Assembly: GCF_018780565.1 (NCBI RefSeq)
Contig: NZ_JADMJN010000011.1
Location: forward strand, 62,001-126,000
Source: Rhodoferax sp.
Lineage (GTDB): Bacteria; Pseudomonadota; Gammaproteobacteria; Burkholderiales; Burkholderiaceae_C
Length of the DNA: 64,000 bases
Reading direction: 5' to 3'
This document shows positions 1 through 8,992 of this stretch, piece after piece. The notes beneath the pieces are model-generated. The model had not been told where the DNA came from. It searched no databases and worked only from the letters and a program-made list of their open reading frames with translations. How positions within the stretch are numbered: position 1 is the first letter of the stretch; every line of letters starts with the position of its first letter. Position numbers and translations under genes: made by a program.

Positions 1-3000
1 ACGCCCGGTGAGGGTGCGCCATGGGATCATCTCATGCACATTGGTGTAGCCGGCGTTGTAGGACACAGTCTCCGACTCAATACCACTCCAGGTGGGCGAG
101 CTGATGATCTTGCGCGGTTGTGCCTGAATGTCGCGGAAGCGGATTTTTTCATCTTCACGGTACAGCGCCAAGTGGGTGTGGTCCAGACCGGTTTGTTTGC
201 CCAGAGCCTTCCACGCCTTCACGGCTACATGGCCGTTGGTCTCGGGGGCGAGTTGCAGCACGACTTCGCAGGCGTCAATGTCGGTGTCAATCTTGGGCAT
301 GCCGCAGGTGACGCCAGCATCGGTTACCAGACCATTGAGCTGGCCGAGCTGGGTCACTTCGATCTTGGTATCCCAGTTGATGCCCTTGCCGCCGTTGCCT
401 GCCTTGTTCATCAAGGGTCCAAGTGCGGTGAAACGTTTGTACACGTTGGGGTAGTCGCGCTCTACCACTGTCATATTGGGTGCGGTCTTGCCGGGAATGA
501 GATCAATCTCACCGCGTTTCCAGTCTTGCACGCCAAAAGGCTGTGCCAGCTCGGACGGGGAGTCATGCATCAGGGGTGTGAGCACCATCTCGCGCTCTAC
601 GCCCAGATGTCCTACGCAAATTTCGCTGAACTTCTTGGCGAAGCCCTTGTAGATGTCCCAGTCGCTGCGTGACTGCCATGCAGGATCCACCGCTGTACTG
701 AGCGGGTGAATAAACGGGTGCATGTCGCTGGTGTTGAGGTCGTTCTTCTCATACCAGGTGGCGGTAGGAAGGACGATGTCAGAGTACAGACAGGTGGTGC
801 TCATGCGGAAGTCGAGTGTGACGAGCAGGTCAAGCTTGCCCTCTGGGGCCTTGTCATGCCAGACCACTTCGGTCGGTTTGGCTTCGTCCTTGCCCATGTC
901 CTTGCCTTGCACGCCATTGCTGGTGCCCAAGAGGTGCTTCAGGAAATACTCGTGGCCTTTGCCACTTGATCCCAGAATATTGGAGCGCCATACAAACATG
1001 TTGCGCGGCCAGTTGTTGGGGTGGTCCGGATCTTCGCAGCTCATTTTCAGTGAGCCGTCTTTCAGACCTTTGACCGTATAGTCCTTGGGGTCCATGCCCG
1101 CAGCAACGGCGTCGCGCACCACCTGCATCGGGTTGGTCTTGAGTTGCGGTGCGGAGGGCAGCCAGCCCATGCGCTCGGCGCGTACGTTGTAGTCGATCAT
1201 GCTGCCGCCATAGAGCTTCTTGTCGGCCAGCGGAGAGAGTACTTCTTCCATGCCCAGCTTTTCGTAGCGCCACTGGTCGGTGTGGGCGTAAAAGAAGCTG
1301 GTGGAATTCATCTGCCGGGGCGGACGAATCCAGTCCAGCGCAAAGGCCAGCGCGGTCCAGCCGGTCTGGGGCCGTAGTTTCTCCTGACCCACATAGTGCG
1401 CCCATCCGCCACCGCTTTGGCCGATGCAGCCGCACATCATGAGCATGTTGATGACGCCACGGTAGTTCATATCGGCGTGGTACCAGTGGTTCATGGCCGC
1501 ACCGATGATGACCATGGACTTGCCATGGGTCTTGTCGGCGTTTTCCGCAAACTGGCGCGCCACCGTAATCAGCTGCTCACGCGGGGTGCCGGTAATACGC
1601 TCTTGCCATGCGGGTGTGTAGGGCGTATCGTCATTGAAGTCTTTGGCGGCCATCTCACCCGGGATGCCGCGTGCCACACCGTAGTTGGCTACCTGCAAAT
1701 CGAACACGGTGGCCACCAGGGCCTCGCGCTTGTCGCCTTCTTTGCCGAGCGAGATGCGCTGCACCGGCACTGTGCGAACCAGCACGTTGTCAGCCCCGTC
1801 GCCGGTGGCGTTGTTGGGGAAGTGTTCGCTGACGATGCCACCGAAGTAGGGGAAACCCACTTTGGCCGTCTCACTGCTGGGATTTTCTCCTTCCATGACG
1901 GAGAGCTTGAGCTTGACATCGTTGCCGTGGCGAGCTTCTTTGGATTGAAGATTCCACTGGCCCTCATCGGCCCGACCGTCTGCACCCCAGCGGAAACCGA
2001 TCGCGCCGTTGGGCAGCACTACCTTGCCGTTGTCGTCAAACGCCACGGTTTTCCACTCGGGATTGTTGGCCTGGCCCAGTTTGCCGTTGAAATCGGAGGC
2101 GCGCACATAGCGGTCTGGCACCATCACAGTCGTGCCGTTGGGCAGGGTTTGCTCCTTGAGCATCACCAGCATGGGCATGTCAGTGTAGCGGCGTACGTAG
2201 TCGTCAAAGTAGGCGCTGCGGGCTTTGCCACCGTCGGGAAAGTAAAACTCCTTCAAAATCACATGGCCCATGGCCATGGCCACGGCAGCGTCGGTGCCTT
2301 GCTTGGGTTTCATCCAGATGTCGGAGAGCTTGGCAACCTCAGAGTAGTCGGGGGTGACGGCGACTGTCTTGGTGCCTTTGTAGCGCACTTCGGTGAAGAA
2401 ATGGGCGTCTGGCGTGCGGGTCTGGGGCACATTGGAGCCCCAGGCAATGATGAAACTGGAGTTGTACCAGTCAGCCGATTCGGGCACATCGGTTTGCTCG
2501 CCCCAAATTTGCGGGCTGGATGGGGGAAGGTCGCAATACCAGTCGTAGAAGCTCATGCATACGCCGCCAATCAGGCTCAGGTAGCGACTGCCGGCCGCGT
2601 AAGACACCATGGACATGGCGGGGATGGGCGAGAAGCCGATGATGCGGTCTGCGCCATGCTTCTTGATGGTGTGGACATTGGCCGCCGCAATCATCTCATT
2701 GACTTCGTCCCAGCTGGAGCGCACAAATCCGCCCAAACCGCGCACGCTTTGGTATTCCTTGCGTTTTGCATCGGATTGAGCGATGGATGCCCAGGCATCT
2801 ACCGGGTCATTGGAGAGACGGGCTTCACGCCACAGCTTGAGCAGGCGACCGCGCACCAAGGGGTACTTGACACGGTTGGCACTGTACAAATACCAGCTGT
2901 AGCTGGCTCCGCGGGCACAGCCGCGTGGCTCGTGGTTCGGCATGTCCCAACGGGTACGCGGGTAGTCTGTCTGCTGGGTTTCCCAGGTGACGATGCCACC

Positions 3001-3195
3001 TTTGACGTAGATCTTCCACGAGCAGGAGCCCGTACAGTTCACGCCGTGGGTGGAGCGAACGATTTTGTCATGTGCCCAACGGTCGCGGTAGGCGTCTTCC
3101 CAAGTGCGGTCTTCACCGTTGGTGACGCCGTGGTCGCCCGAAAACGACTCTTTGGGTTGGGAGAAATAGCTGAGTCGGTCAAGAAAGTGGCTCAT
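1..3195 (-). CDS. narG: Respiratory nitrate reductase alpha subunit NarG (partial, C-terminus beyond left edge)
   Basis: Catalytic Mo-bis-MGD subunit of the membrane-bound nitrate reductase NarGHI, which reduces nitrate to nitrite on the cytoplasmic face with quinol electrons passed through NarI and NarH. The 1065 codons present start at an ATG with GAGGTA about 8 bases upstream. The N-terminus shows the NarG FS0 cluster ligands His50, Cys54, Cys58 and Cys93 (HGVNCTGSC, then RGCARGAS), the His ligand being typical of nitrate reductases. The family is usually about 1250 residues, so roughly 180 residues are outside the window. It follows narK2 by 42 bases, so it is probably the third gene of a narK1-narK2-narGHJI operon. 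Identification is firm. Confidence 0.97.
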   Translation of the reverse strand, partial: MSHFLDRLSYFSQPKESFSGDHGVTNGEDRTWEDAYRDRWAHDKIVRSTHGVNCTGSCSWKIYVKGGIVTWETQQTDYPRTRWDMPNHEPRGCARGASYSWYLYSANRVKYPLVRGRLLKLWREARLSNDPVDAWASIAQSDAKRKEYQSVRGLGGFVRSSWDEVNEMIAAANVHTIKKHGADRIIGFSPIPAMSMVSYAAGSRYLSLIGGVCMSFYDWYCDLPPSSPQIWGEQTDVPESADWYNSSFIIAWGSNVPQTRTPDAHFFTEVRYKGTKTVAVTPDYSEVAKLSDIWMKPKQGTDAAVAMAMGHVILKEFYFPDGGKARSAYFDDYVRRYTDMPMLVMLKEQTLPNGTTVMVPDRYVRASDFNGKLGQANNPEWKTVAFDDNGKVVLPNGAIGFRWGADGRADEGQWNLQSKEARHGNDVKLKLSVMEGENPSSETAKVGFPYFGGIVSEHFPNNATGDGADNVLVRTVPVQRISLGKEGDKREALVATVFDLQVANYGVARGIPGEMAAKDFNDDTPYTPAWQERITGTPREQLITVARQFAENADKTHGKSMVIIGAAMNHWYHADMNYRGVINMLMMCGCIGQSGGGWAHYVGQEKLRPQTGWTALAFALDWIRPPRQMNSTSFFYAHTDQWRYEKLGMEEVLSPLADKKLYGGSMIDYNVRAERMGWLPSAPQLKTNPMQVVRDAVAAGMDPKDYTVKGLKDGSLKMSCEDPDHPNNWPRNMFVWRSNILGSSGKGHEYFLKHLLGTSNGVQGKDMGKDEAKPTEVVWHDKAPEGKLDLLVTLDFRMSTTCLYSDIVLPTATWYEKNDLNTSDMHPFIHPLSTAVDPAWQSRSDWDIYKGFAKKFSEICVGHLGVEREMVLTPLMHDSPSELAQPFGVQDWKRGEIDLIPGKTAPNMTVVERDYPNVYKRFTALGPLMNKAGNGGKGINWDTKIEVTQLGQLNGLVTDAGVTCGMPKIDTDIDACEVVLQLAPETNGHVAVKAWKALGKQTGLDHTHLALYREDEKIRFRDIQAQPRKIISSPTWSGIESETVSYNAGYTNVHEMIPWRTLTGR

Positions 3196-3237
3196 AGAGT
3201 ACCTCGATTGAAATGTTGGAAGCCGTGGGTCGCTTGC

Positions 3238-4869
3238 TTAGGGATTTTTGATTTCGGAACCGGCGCGCAGGTAAAACCACCAGTTAAGTACCAGGCAAAC
3301 GGCATAGAAAACGGCGAAGCCGTACATGGCGTTTTGTGGGGTACCCGCCTTGATCTGGGTACCAATCACCACCGGGGCGATGAAGGCGCCGTAGGCGGCA
3401 ATGGCCGAAGTCCAACCCAACACCGGGCCAGCCTGAGTCCGGTCAAAAATGAAGCCAATGCTGCGGAAGGTCGAGCCGTTGCCGATGCCGCTGGCAGTGA
3501 ACAAGACCACGAACAAAGCCATGAAGGTCACAAAGTATTGTTCGGGTTGGGCCGAGTTGTAGGCCAGCAGCATCACGTAGCCAACGGCACCGGATGCCAC
3601 CACCATCACGGCGGAGATGACCTGTGTGACGATGGAGCCGCCAACTTTGTCGGAGATCCAGCCGCCGATCGGGCGCACTGCGGCGCCGACGAAGGGGCCA
3701 ATCCAGGCATAGGTCAAAGCGGAGGGGGCGTGTGGGTTCTTCAGCGCGTGTGACACGACGCCAGTGACAGGGTCGATCACATGCTGAAAGCCGAAGATGA
3801 CGGTGATGGCCAGAGGCAAAGCCATCGCGAAGCCAATGAAGGAACCGAAGGTCACGATGTAAAGCGCTGTCATCGACCAGGTGTGCTTGTTCTTGAAAAT
3901 TTCAAACTGCTTGGCGACGTTTTCTTTCATGGTGCCGAAGGCTGCCAGACGCATGATCAGCAAGGCGCTGACGATGTCCAGCGGAATTGCCACCCACATG
4001 CTGATCAGACCCAAACCGGTAGGCGCGGGCAGGTACAGATACAAGCCGAAAATGGCGGGTATGAATGCCAGTGTGTACAGGTACGTGACTTTGGCGAACG
4101 CAACAAGCGGGTTGCCGGTGTCGGGAGAAACGGTTTTCAGGTTGTTCATGCCGAACCAGCACAGGATCGACAAGGGAACCAGCGACAACACCCAGGCGAA
4201 ACCGGCATTTTGAATCCAGGTGGGGGTGCCTGCTGCAATCTTGCCAAAGATCCAGCCGCTGTCTTTGATCAGTTTGGTCGATTCGCCACCGAGGTCGCCG
4301 AAAAGACTCATCGTCATCACCAGCGGAATCACGATTTGCATGGTGGTGACTCCGAAATTGCCCAAGCCCGCATTCAGGCCCAGCGCCGTACCTTGCAGTC
4401 GCTTGGGAAAGAAGGTGTTGATGTTGGACATGGAACTGGCAAAGTTACCGCCACCTACGCCGGACCACAGTGCCATCAACTGAAATACCCAGAGGGGCCA
4501 CTCCGGATGTTGAAGCGCAATGCCGGTGCCGATGGCCGGCGCCAGCAGCATGGCGGTTGTCAGGAAGATGGTGTTGCGCCCACCCGCCAGACGAATCAGG
4601 AATGAGGCCGGAATGCGCATGGTGGCACCCGAGATACCGGCAATGGCGGTCAGGGTGAACAGCTCGGCTTGTGTGAACGGAAAACCCAAATTCAGCATTT
4701 GCACCGTGATGATCCCCCACATGCCCCACACGGCAAAGCCGCATAGCAAGGCAGGTACGGAAATCCAGAGGTTGCGGTAGGCGATCTTCTTGCCGGTGGA
4801 CTCCCAGAACGCGTTGTCCTCGGGACGCCAGTCGGCGATGTCAGCGCCCGATTGCTTGTTGTTTGTCAT
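3238..4869 (-). CDS. narK2: Nitrate/nitrite antiporter, NarK2 type (MFS)
   Basis: Major facilitator protein of 543 residues that most likely exchanges external nitrate for internal nitrite, supplying the cytoplasmic active site of NarG. It has about twelve hydrophobic segments and a nitrate-signature stretch rich in Gly and Asn (GVGGGNFASSMSNI at about residues 137-150, then GLGNFGVTT). The hydrophilic N-terminus of about 30 residues and the overall length fit the NarK2 branch better than the shorter NarK1 branch. It lies 22 bases after narK1 and 42 before narG. In some bacteria the K1 and K2 halves are fused; here they are separate. Transport direction is inferred from the family, not visible in the sequence. 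Confidence 0.93.
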   Translation of the reverse strand: MTNNKQSGADIADWRPEDNAFWESTGKKIAYRNLWISVPALLCGFAVWGMWGIITVQMLNLGFPFTQAELFTLTAIAGISGATMRIPASFLIRLAGGRNTIFLTTAMLLAPAIGTGIALQHPEWPLWVFQLMALWSGVGGGNFASSMSNINTFFPKRLQGTALGLNAGLGNFGVTTMQIVIPLVMTMSLFGDLGGESTKLIKDSGWIFGKIAAGTPTWIQNAGFAWVLSLVPLSILCWFGMNNLKTVSPDTGNPLVAFAKVTYLYTLAFIPAIFGLYLYLPAPTGLGLISMWVAIPLDIVSALLIMRLAAFGTMKENVAKQFEIFKNKHTWSMTALYIVTFGSFIGFAMALPLAITVIFGFQHVIDPVTGVVSHALKNPHAPSALTYAWIGPFVGAAVRPIGGWISDKVGGSIVTQVISAVMVVASGAVGYVMLLAYNSAQPEQYFVTFMALFVVLFTASGIGNGSTFRSIGFIFDRTQAGPVLGWTSAIAAYGAFIAPVVIGTQIKAGTPQNAMYGFAVFYAVCLVLNWWFYLRAGSEIKNP

Positions 4870-4891
4870 TGTGTTCTTTCAAAAAGTAAGA

Positions 4892-6148
4892 TCAGTTCTG
4901 CAGGCTGAAAGGCGTCGCGTTTTTACCCATGAGTTCGCTACGGCGTACTTCAGTCCAGTACATCCAGATGAGCGACACCCAGACCACGCCATACATCAAC
5001 ATGAATGCGCTGGAACGAATGCCGGTGAGGTCCATGAGCGCGCCGAACATGATGGGCAGAACGAAACCGCCCATGCCACCCGCCAGACCGACGATGCCGC
5101 TGATGGTCCCGATGTTCGTAGGGTAGTCATCGCTGATGTATTTGAAAACACTGGCCTTGCCGAAAGCGAAGGCAATGCCCAGTATGAACATCAATGCGGT
5201 GAAGGCATACACATTGAGACCAATGTGGAAGGTCTTGGGTCCTGTAACCGTGGTAATGGTGAAATCAGTCTGGGGGTAGCTCAGCAGGAACAGGCAAATC
5301 CAGCTGACCCACAGGACCCACCAGGTCACGCTGTGGGCGCCCCATTTGTCCGACATCCAGCCACCCACGGCGCGCAAGACACCGCCCGGCAGGGAAAAGC
5401 AGGCCGCCAGCAAGGCGGCGGCGCGGATATCCAGGCCGAATTCGCCGACGTAGTACTGGACCATCCACAACGAGAGGGCGACATAGCCACCGAACACGAT
5501 GCTGTAGTACTGGCAGTATTTCAGCACTTTGGGATCTTTGAGCGATTTGAGTTGATCGCTGAACTTGACGTTGCTCGGTACAAGGTGTGTCGGGTCACTG
5601 TGGCTGAAGAACCAGAACAGAACCACGGTTCCCAGCATGATCGCTGCGTACACCTGCGGCACCATGGCCCAGCCGAATGCGACAACCAGTGCAGGTGCAA
5701 CGAACTTGTTGACCGCAGCGCCCGAGTTGCCAGCGCCGTACACCCCCATGGCGAAGCCTTGCTGATTCTTGGGAAACCAACGTGCGACGTAGGGCGTTCC
5801 AACGGAAAACGATCCCCCTGCCAGTCCCACAAAAAGACCGATGACCAGAAAGTGCCAGTACACAGTGGCATAACTCATCATCCAGATGGCTGGCACGGTC
5901 AACGCCATCAAAACGGCCATGACGATGCGACCACCGTATTTGTCTGTCCAGATGCCCAGTGGCACCCGGATCAGGGAACCCGTCAGGACGGGCGTAGCCG
6001 TCAGCAGTCCGAATTCTGTTGCATTGAGACCGAGTGCCTTTTTGATGGGGATGCCAATCACCCCAAACATCATCCAGACCATGAAACACACCGTGAATGC
6101 CAGTGTGCTGACAATAAGCACGGAAAGTGCTTGCCCTTTTTTTGTCAT
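4892..6148 (-). CDS. narK1: Nitrate transporter, NarK1 type (nitrate/proton symporter, MFS)
   Basis: Major facilitator protein of 418 residues with about twelve hydrophobic segments. Its N-terminal domain carries a nitrate-signature-like stretch (GLAGGSFSVGTPYV, then GVYGAGNSGAAVNKF) typical of the NarK1 branch, thought to import nitrate with protons and so start nitrate respiration before nitrite builds up. The ATG is preceded by AAGGAG about 9 bases upstream, so the start is well supported. It is the first gene after the FNR box at 6301-6314, with a leader of about 120 bases if the promoter is a class II FNR promoter, and it heads narK1-narK2-narG. Substrate and mechanism are family knowledge. 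Confidence 0.92.
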   Translation of the reverse strand: MTKKGQALSVLIVSTLAFTVCFMVWMMFGVIGIPIKKALGLNATEFGLLTATPVLTGSLIRVPLGIWTDKYGGRIVMAVLMALTVPAIWMMSYATVYWHFLVIGLFVGLAGGSFSVGTPYVARWFPKNQQGFAMGVYGAGNSGAAVNKFVAPALVVAFGWAMVPQVYAAIMLGTVVLFWFFSHSDPTHLVPSNVKFSDQLKSLKDPKVLKYCQYYSIVFGGYVALSLWMVQYYVGEFGLDIRAAALLAACFSLPGGVLRAVGGWMSDKWGAHSVTWWVLWVSWICLFLLSYPQTDFTITTVTGPKTFHIGLNVYAFTALMFILGIAFAFGKASVFKYISDDYPTNIGTISGIVGLAGGMGGFVLPIMFGALMDLTGIRSSAFMLMYGVVWVSLIWMYWTEVRRSELMGKNATPFSLQN

Positions 6149-6260
6149 GTCAAAAACTCCTTTTTTGCATGACCTGACTTTAGGCGGGCGAGGCCTATCG
6201 CGGCATCCCTCTGAAGGAGCGGCAGGCGGAGTAAATGGAACTACTTCCCCGCACTTCCGG

Positions 6261-6276
6261 TAGTTCTGAAGAACTA
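6261..6276. promoter_or_regulatory. 16-base inverted repeat in the narK1 leader/promoter
   Basis: TAGTTCT-GA-AGAACTA has perfect 7-base arms around a 2-base centre. If the FNR box at 6301-6314 is centred at -41.5, this dyad lies across the predicted transcription start near 6266. That suits a repressor or second regulator. It does not match the FNR, NorR or NarL-heptamer consensus as I know them, so the binder is unknown. Confidence 0.45.
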
Positions 6277-6300
6277 GTGCGAGTTGACTATACAGTTTTC

Positions 6301-6314
6301 TTGATTTAAATCAA
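6301..6314 (-). promoter_or_regulatory. FNR-type box upstream of narK1
   Basis: TTGATTTAAATCAA is a perfect match to the FNR consensus TTGAT-N4-ATCAA and is fully palindromic. It overlaps the narL stop codon (6311-6313) and lies about 160 bases upstream of the narK1 ATG. It probably gives oxygen-controlled expression of narK1-narK2-narG separately from narXL. A class II geometry would put the start near 6266, where the -10 match is weak. A better -10-like TATAGT at 6287-6292 sits too close to the box for that geometry. Confidence 0.8.
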
Positions 6315-7033
6315 AGCAAGCCGTGCTCGGTTGCGATGACGGCTGCATGGACCCGGGAGCTCACATCGAGCTTGCGCAGTACGTGTTGTACGTGGATTTT
6401 GACGGTGGTTTCGGCAATGCCATGCTCGCGGGCAATTTCCTTGTTGCTGGCGCCACGCACGATGCCGCGAAGAATATCGAGCTCGCGGGGTGAAAGACTG
6501 GCAATCGACGCCTCAGATGCCGAGGCAGGGTGGGCTGGGTTCGCCGAGACTCTCACCGCAATCCCGTTCGCGGTGGACGGGTTGCCTCCTGTTGCCCCAC
6601 GGTAGGCGGCTACGAGCTTGCTCATCATCTCCGGTGCAATAACGCTGTCGCCAGCGGCGGCACGCTGGATGGCTGCGGTCAACGCATCACCTTCGATGGT
6701 CTTCAGAAGGTAGCCCGCAGCGCCGCCACGCAATGCCGCAGCCAGGTCGTTCTCATCTTCGCTCACTGTCAGCATCAGAATTCGGGTGTGCGGCGCAGCC
6801 TCCATCAGCGCCGGCAAAGCATCCACGCCATTGACACCTGGCAGATGGTTGTCCAGCAGGATCACATCGGGTTGCAGCTCCTGCGCTTTGCGTTGCGCCT
6901 GCCCGGCGTCTGCCGCATCCCCAATGACCTGCAACCGGGGGTCACGCGTCAGAAGCGCAGTCAGGCCACGCCGGAACAGCGTGTGGTCGTCGACAACCAG
7001 GATGCGAATGGGGGCTCGATCTGCGGTTGACAT
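6311..7033 (-). CDS. narL: Nitrate/nitrite response regulator NarL
   Basis: Response regulator of 240 residues with an N-terminal receiver (VVDDHTLFRRG, phospho-acceptor Asp in ILLDNHLPG, residue about 61) and a C-terminal LuxR/GerE helix-turn-helix (SLSPRELDILRGIVRGASNKEIA through the second helix at VKIHVQHVLRKL). Between them is a long Ala/Ser/Pro linker. It follows narX by 8 bases and precedes the nar transport and reductase genes, so it is almost certainly the NarX partner that activates them with nitrate. E. coli NarL is about 216 residues; the extra length is in the linker. The stop codon lies inside the FNR box. Confidence 0.92.
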   Translation of the reverse strand: MSTADRAPIRILVVDDHTLFRRGLTALLTRDPRLQVIGDAADAGQAQRKAQELQPDVILLDNHLPGVNGVDALPALMEAAPHTRILMLTVSEDENDLAAALRGGAAGYLLKTIEGDALTAAIQRAAAGDSVIAPEMMSKLVAAYRGATGGNPSTANGIAVRVSANPAHPASASEASIASLSPRELDILRGIVRGASNKEIAREHGIAETTVKIHVQHVLRKLDVSSRVHAAVIATEHGLL

Positions 7034-7041
7034 AGGCGTGC

Positions 7042-8967
7042 TTATGCTCCAACAGTGATGCTAGGCTCACGTACCTGTGCCGAGCCCGCAGGCATGGGAT
7101 GGGCGTGAAGCGGCAAGGTCAAAATAACGGAGCTGCCACGACCCGGCGTGGAAATGACGTCCAGGTCCGCACCGATGCGTTGGGCGCGCTCGGTCATGAT
7201 CCGCAGGCCCACGTGGGTTTCGTCGAGCTGATCGTTGTCGGCGTTGAATCCGACGCCATCATCACGCACCTCGAAGCGCCATGCAGGCTGTTGCTGAACC
7301 TCCAGCCAGACTTGGGATGCGCGGGCATGTTTTCGGACGTTGGACAAAGCTTCCTGAACAATGTGCAGCACTTGAATCTGCAGGTCGGGTGACAGGGGCA
7401 TGCCTTGTCCTTGCATCGTCAAGGATGTTTTCATGCCGCTTTGATGTTCAAATTTCCGCAGCGTGGTGGCCAGCGCTGGCTCAATATCTTCGGTGTTGGT
7501 GCGGGTGCGAAAGTGCAGCAGAAGTTCCCGCACGTCGCCGTAGCTTTCCCGTACACCCGCATCGATTTCTTCCAGCACCTGTTTGATTTCCACCGAGTCA
7601 CCGGCCTGCAGTGCGTCTCGCATCAGTTGCACCTGGATTTTCAGGAACGCCAACGACTGGGCAATGGAGTCGTGCAACTCGCGTGCCAGCAGGTGTCGCT
7701 CCTGCGAAACGGCCGCTTCTCTTTCGAGCGCGTTGAGTCGAAGGTTCTCCATGGCACCAGCCAGGTGGCTGGCAAGTGCCTCAAGCAGCGAGCGCTCGGC
7801 GGGGGAGGGGTTGACGCGGGCGTGAAAAAACAAGTCCACCTCGCCCATCAGCCTGTCGTGCAGACGCACGGGGATGTTGACCACCGTTTCAAAACCGGCC
7901 TTCGCGCAGTGCTGCGGCGCTGTCGTTGCCATGGAGCGAATGGGAATCACACGCAGGCCCTGCTCGACAGTCGAGGTGCCGCAATGACAGTCTCCCTTGT
8001 CAATGCAGAGCTCGGCATCGACCATGGAGCTCGGTAAACCCTGGGCCGCCAGCATCAGGTAACGTTGGTTGGTTTGATCTGACCAACGCAAGGCGACGCC
8101 ATCTGCGTGGGCAATACGGGTGATGCTTGTCGCAAAGCCTTTCGCCAACTCGTCCAGAGAAGTGGCCTTGGTAACCAGGGCAGTTACTTCGTAAAGGCTT
8201 TCCAGACGTTCGTGTTTTTCCTCAAGCTGGGCAGTTTTTTCGACTACCTTTCGCTCGAGCAAGCGGTACATCGACTGCAAGTGTTCGGCCATGCCATTGA
8301 ATCCATCGGCGAGTGTGCCAAATTCATCGCTGGTAACGCGCTCCACACGTGCACCAAAATCACCCGCCTCGATTTTTTCTATGGCCTGCTTCAGCTGCCC
8401 GACAGGTTCCAGAACGAAAAGATAACCTGTGTAGAGCAATACCGCAGCACCGAGGATGGCCATGGCCAGCATGGTCATTTGCAGCAAATGCAGCATGGCC
8501 GTCCAGTGCGCCATGTGCGCTTCGATGCTGGTTACCAAGGCATCAATGTGCGACGCGAATGCAACGGTCTGAGCCCGCAGGTTGCGTGGGTTCTCCGTTC
8601 GGGAGTCAATCCAGCTTGATCGGAAGGCTTTCCAGTCGACTTCGACCATGGCGAATCGTGAGCGCACGGTATCGTCCCATGGGACAAACAATGGGCGCTC
8701 CGGGTCACCGCTGCGCAGCACAGACAGACTCTCGTCAAACTCCTTGACCTGTTCGGTCAAGGCAGCGCTCTCGCCGGTGCCAATTGAAAGGGCCATCCGG
8801 TAGGACTGCATTCGCATCCGGCCCGCCTCGTTGACCGCTGCAGCGCCGCCATCAAGCTGCCACGATACCCACAAGGTTGCTGCGGTTGAGAGCAATGCCA
8901 GCAGCAGGAAGGGCGCACCCACCAGAGCCAGTTTGGCACCCAGGCTCCAATGCTTGTGATGCGTCAT
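7042..8967 (-). CDS. narX: Nitrate/nitrite sensor histidine kinase NarX
   Basis: Membrane sensor kinase of 641 residues. Order: transmembrane segment at about 14-35, a periplasmic domain opening with a NarX P-box-like stretch (NEAGRMRMQSYRMA), a second transmembrane segment, HAMP, a GAF-like central module with a Cys cluster (CIDKGDCHC), then a HisKA_3 dimerisation domain (RELHDSIAQSLAFLK, phospho-His in RELHD) and a HATPase ending GVGFN...GLRIMTERA. An in-frame ATG 105 bases upstream would add an Arg/Pro-rich stretch overlapping bktB, so 8967 is preferred. It signals to NarL, 8 bases downstream. No promoter is visible in the 25 bases after bktB, so it may be read through from bktB or from a promoter inside it. 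Confidence 0.92.
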   Translation of the reverse strand: MTHHKHWSLGAKLALVGAPFLLLALLSTAATLWVSWQLDGGAAAVNEAGRMRMQSYRMALSIGTGESAALTEQVKEFDESLSVLRSGDPERPLFVPWDDTVRSRFAMVEVDWKAFRSSWIDSRTENPRNLRAQTVAFASHIDALVTSIEAHMAHWTAMLHLLQMTMLAMAILGAAVLLYTGYLFVLEPVGQLKQAIEKIEAGDFGARVERVTSDEFGTLADGFNGMAEHLQSMYRLLERKVVEKTAQLEEKHERLESLYEVTALVTKATSLDELAKGFATSITRIAHADGVALRWSDQTNQRYLMLAAQGLPSSMVDAELCIDKGDCHCGTSTVEQGLRVIPIRSMATTAPQHCAKAGFETVVNIPVRLHDRLMGEVDLFFHARVNPSPAERSLLEALASHLAGAMENLRLNALEREAAVSQERHLLARELHDSIAQSLAFLKIQVQLMRDALQAGDSVEIKQVLEEIDAGVRESYGDVRELLLHFRTRTNTEDIEPALATTLRKFEHQSGMKTSLTMQGQGMPLSPDLQIQVLHIVQEALSNVRKHARASQVWLEVQQQPAWRFEVRDDGVGFNADNDQLDETHVGLRIMTERAQRIGADLDVISTPGRGSSVILTLPLHAHPMPAGSAQVREPSITVGA

Positions 8968-8992
8968 GGCCTGGCTCCGGCATTCATGAAGA

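Noticed and set aside
1396..3753. A 785-residue open frame on the plus strand across narG and narK2
   Set aside because: It is antisense to narG, which has all the expected family motifs, and its own composition (His/Gly/Val rich, no motif) is that of a mirror of a GC-rich gene.
4790..6172. A 460-residue open frame on the plus strand over narK1
   Set aside because: It is antisense to a clear membrane transporter, is overloaded with His, Gln and Asp as mirrored Val/Ile/Leu codons give, and has no domain.
6287..6292. TATAGT as the -10 box of narK1
   Set aside because: It is only about 18 bases from the FNR box centre, too close for a class II FNR promoter (about 32), so it was noted but not used as the promoter call.
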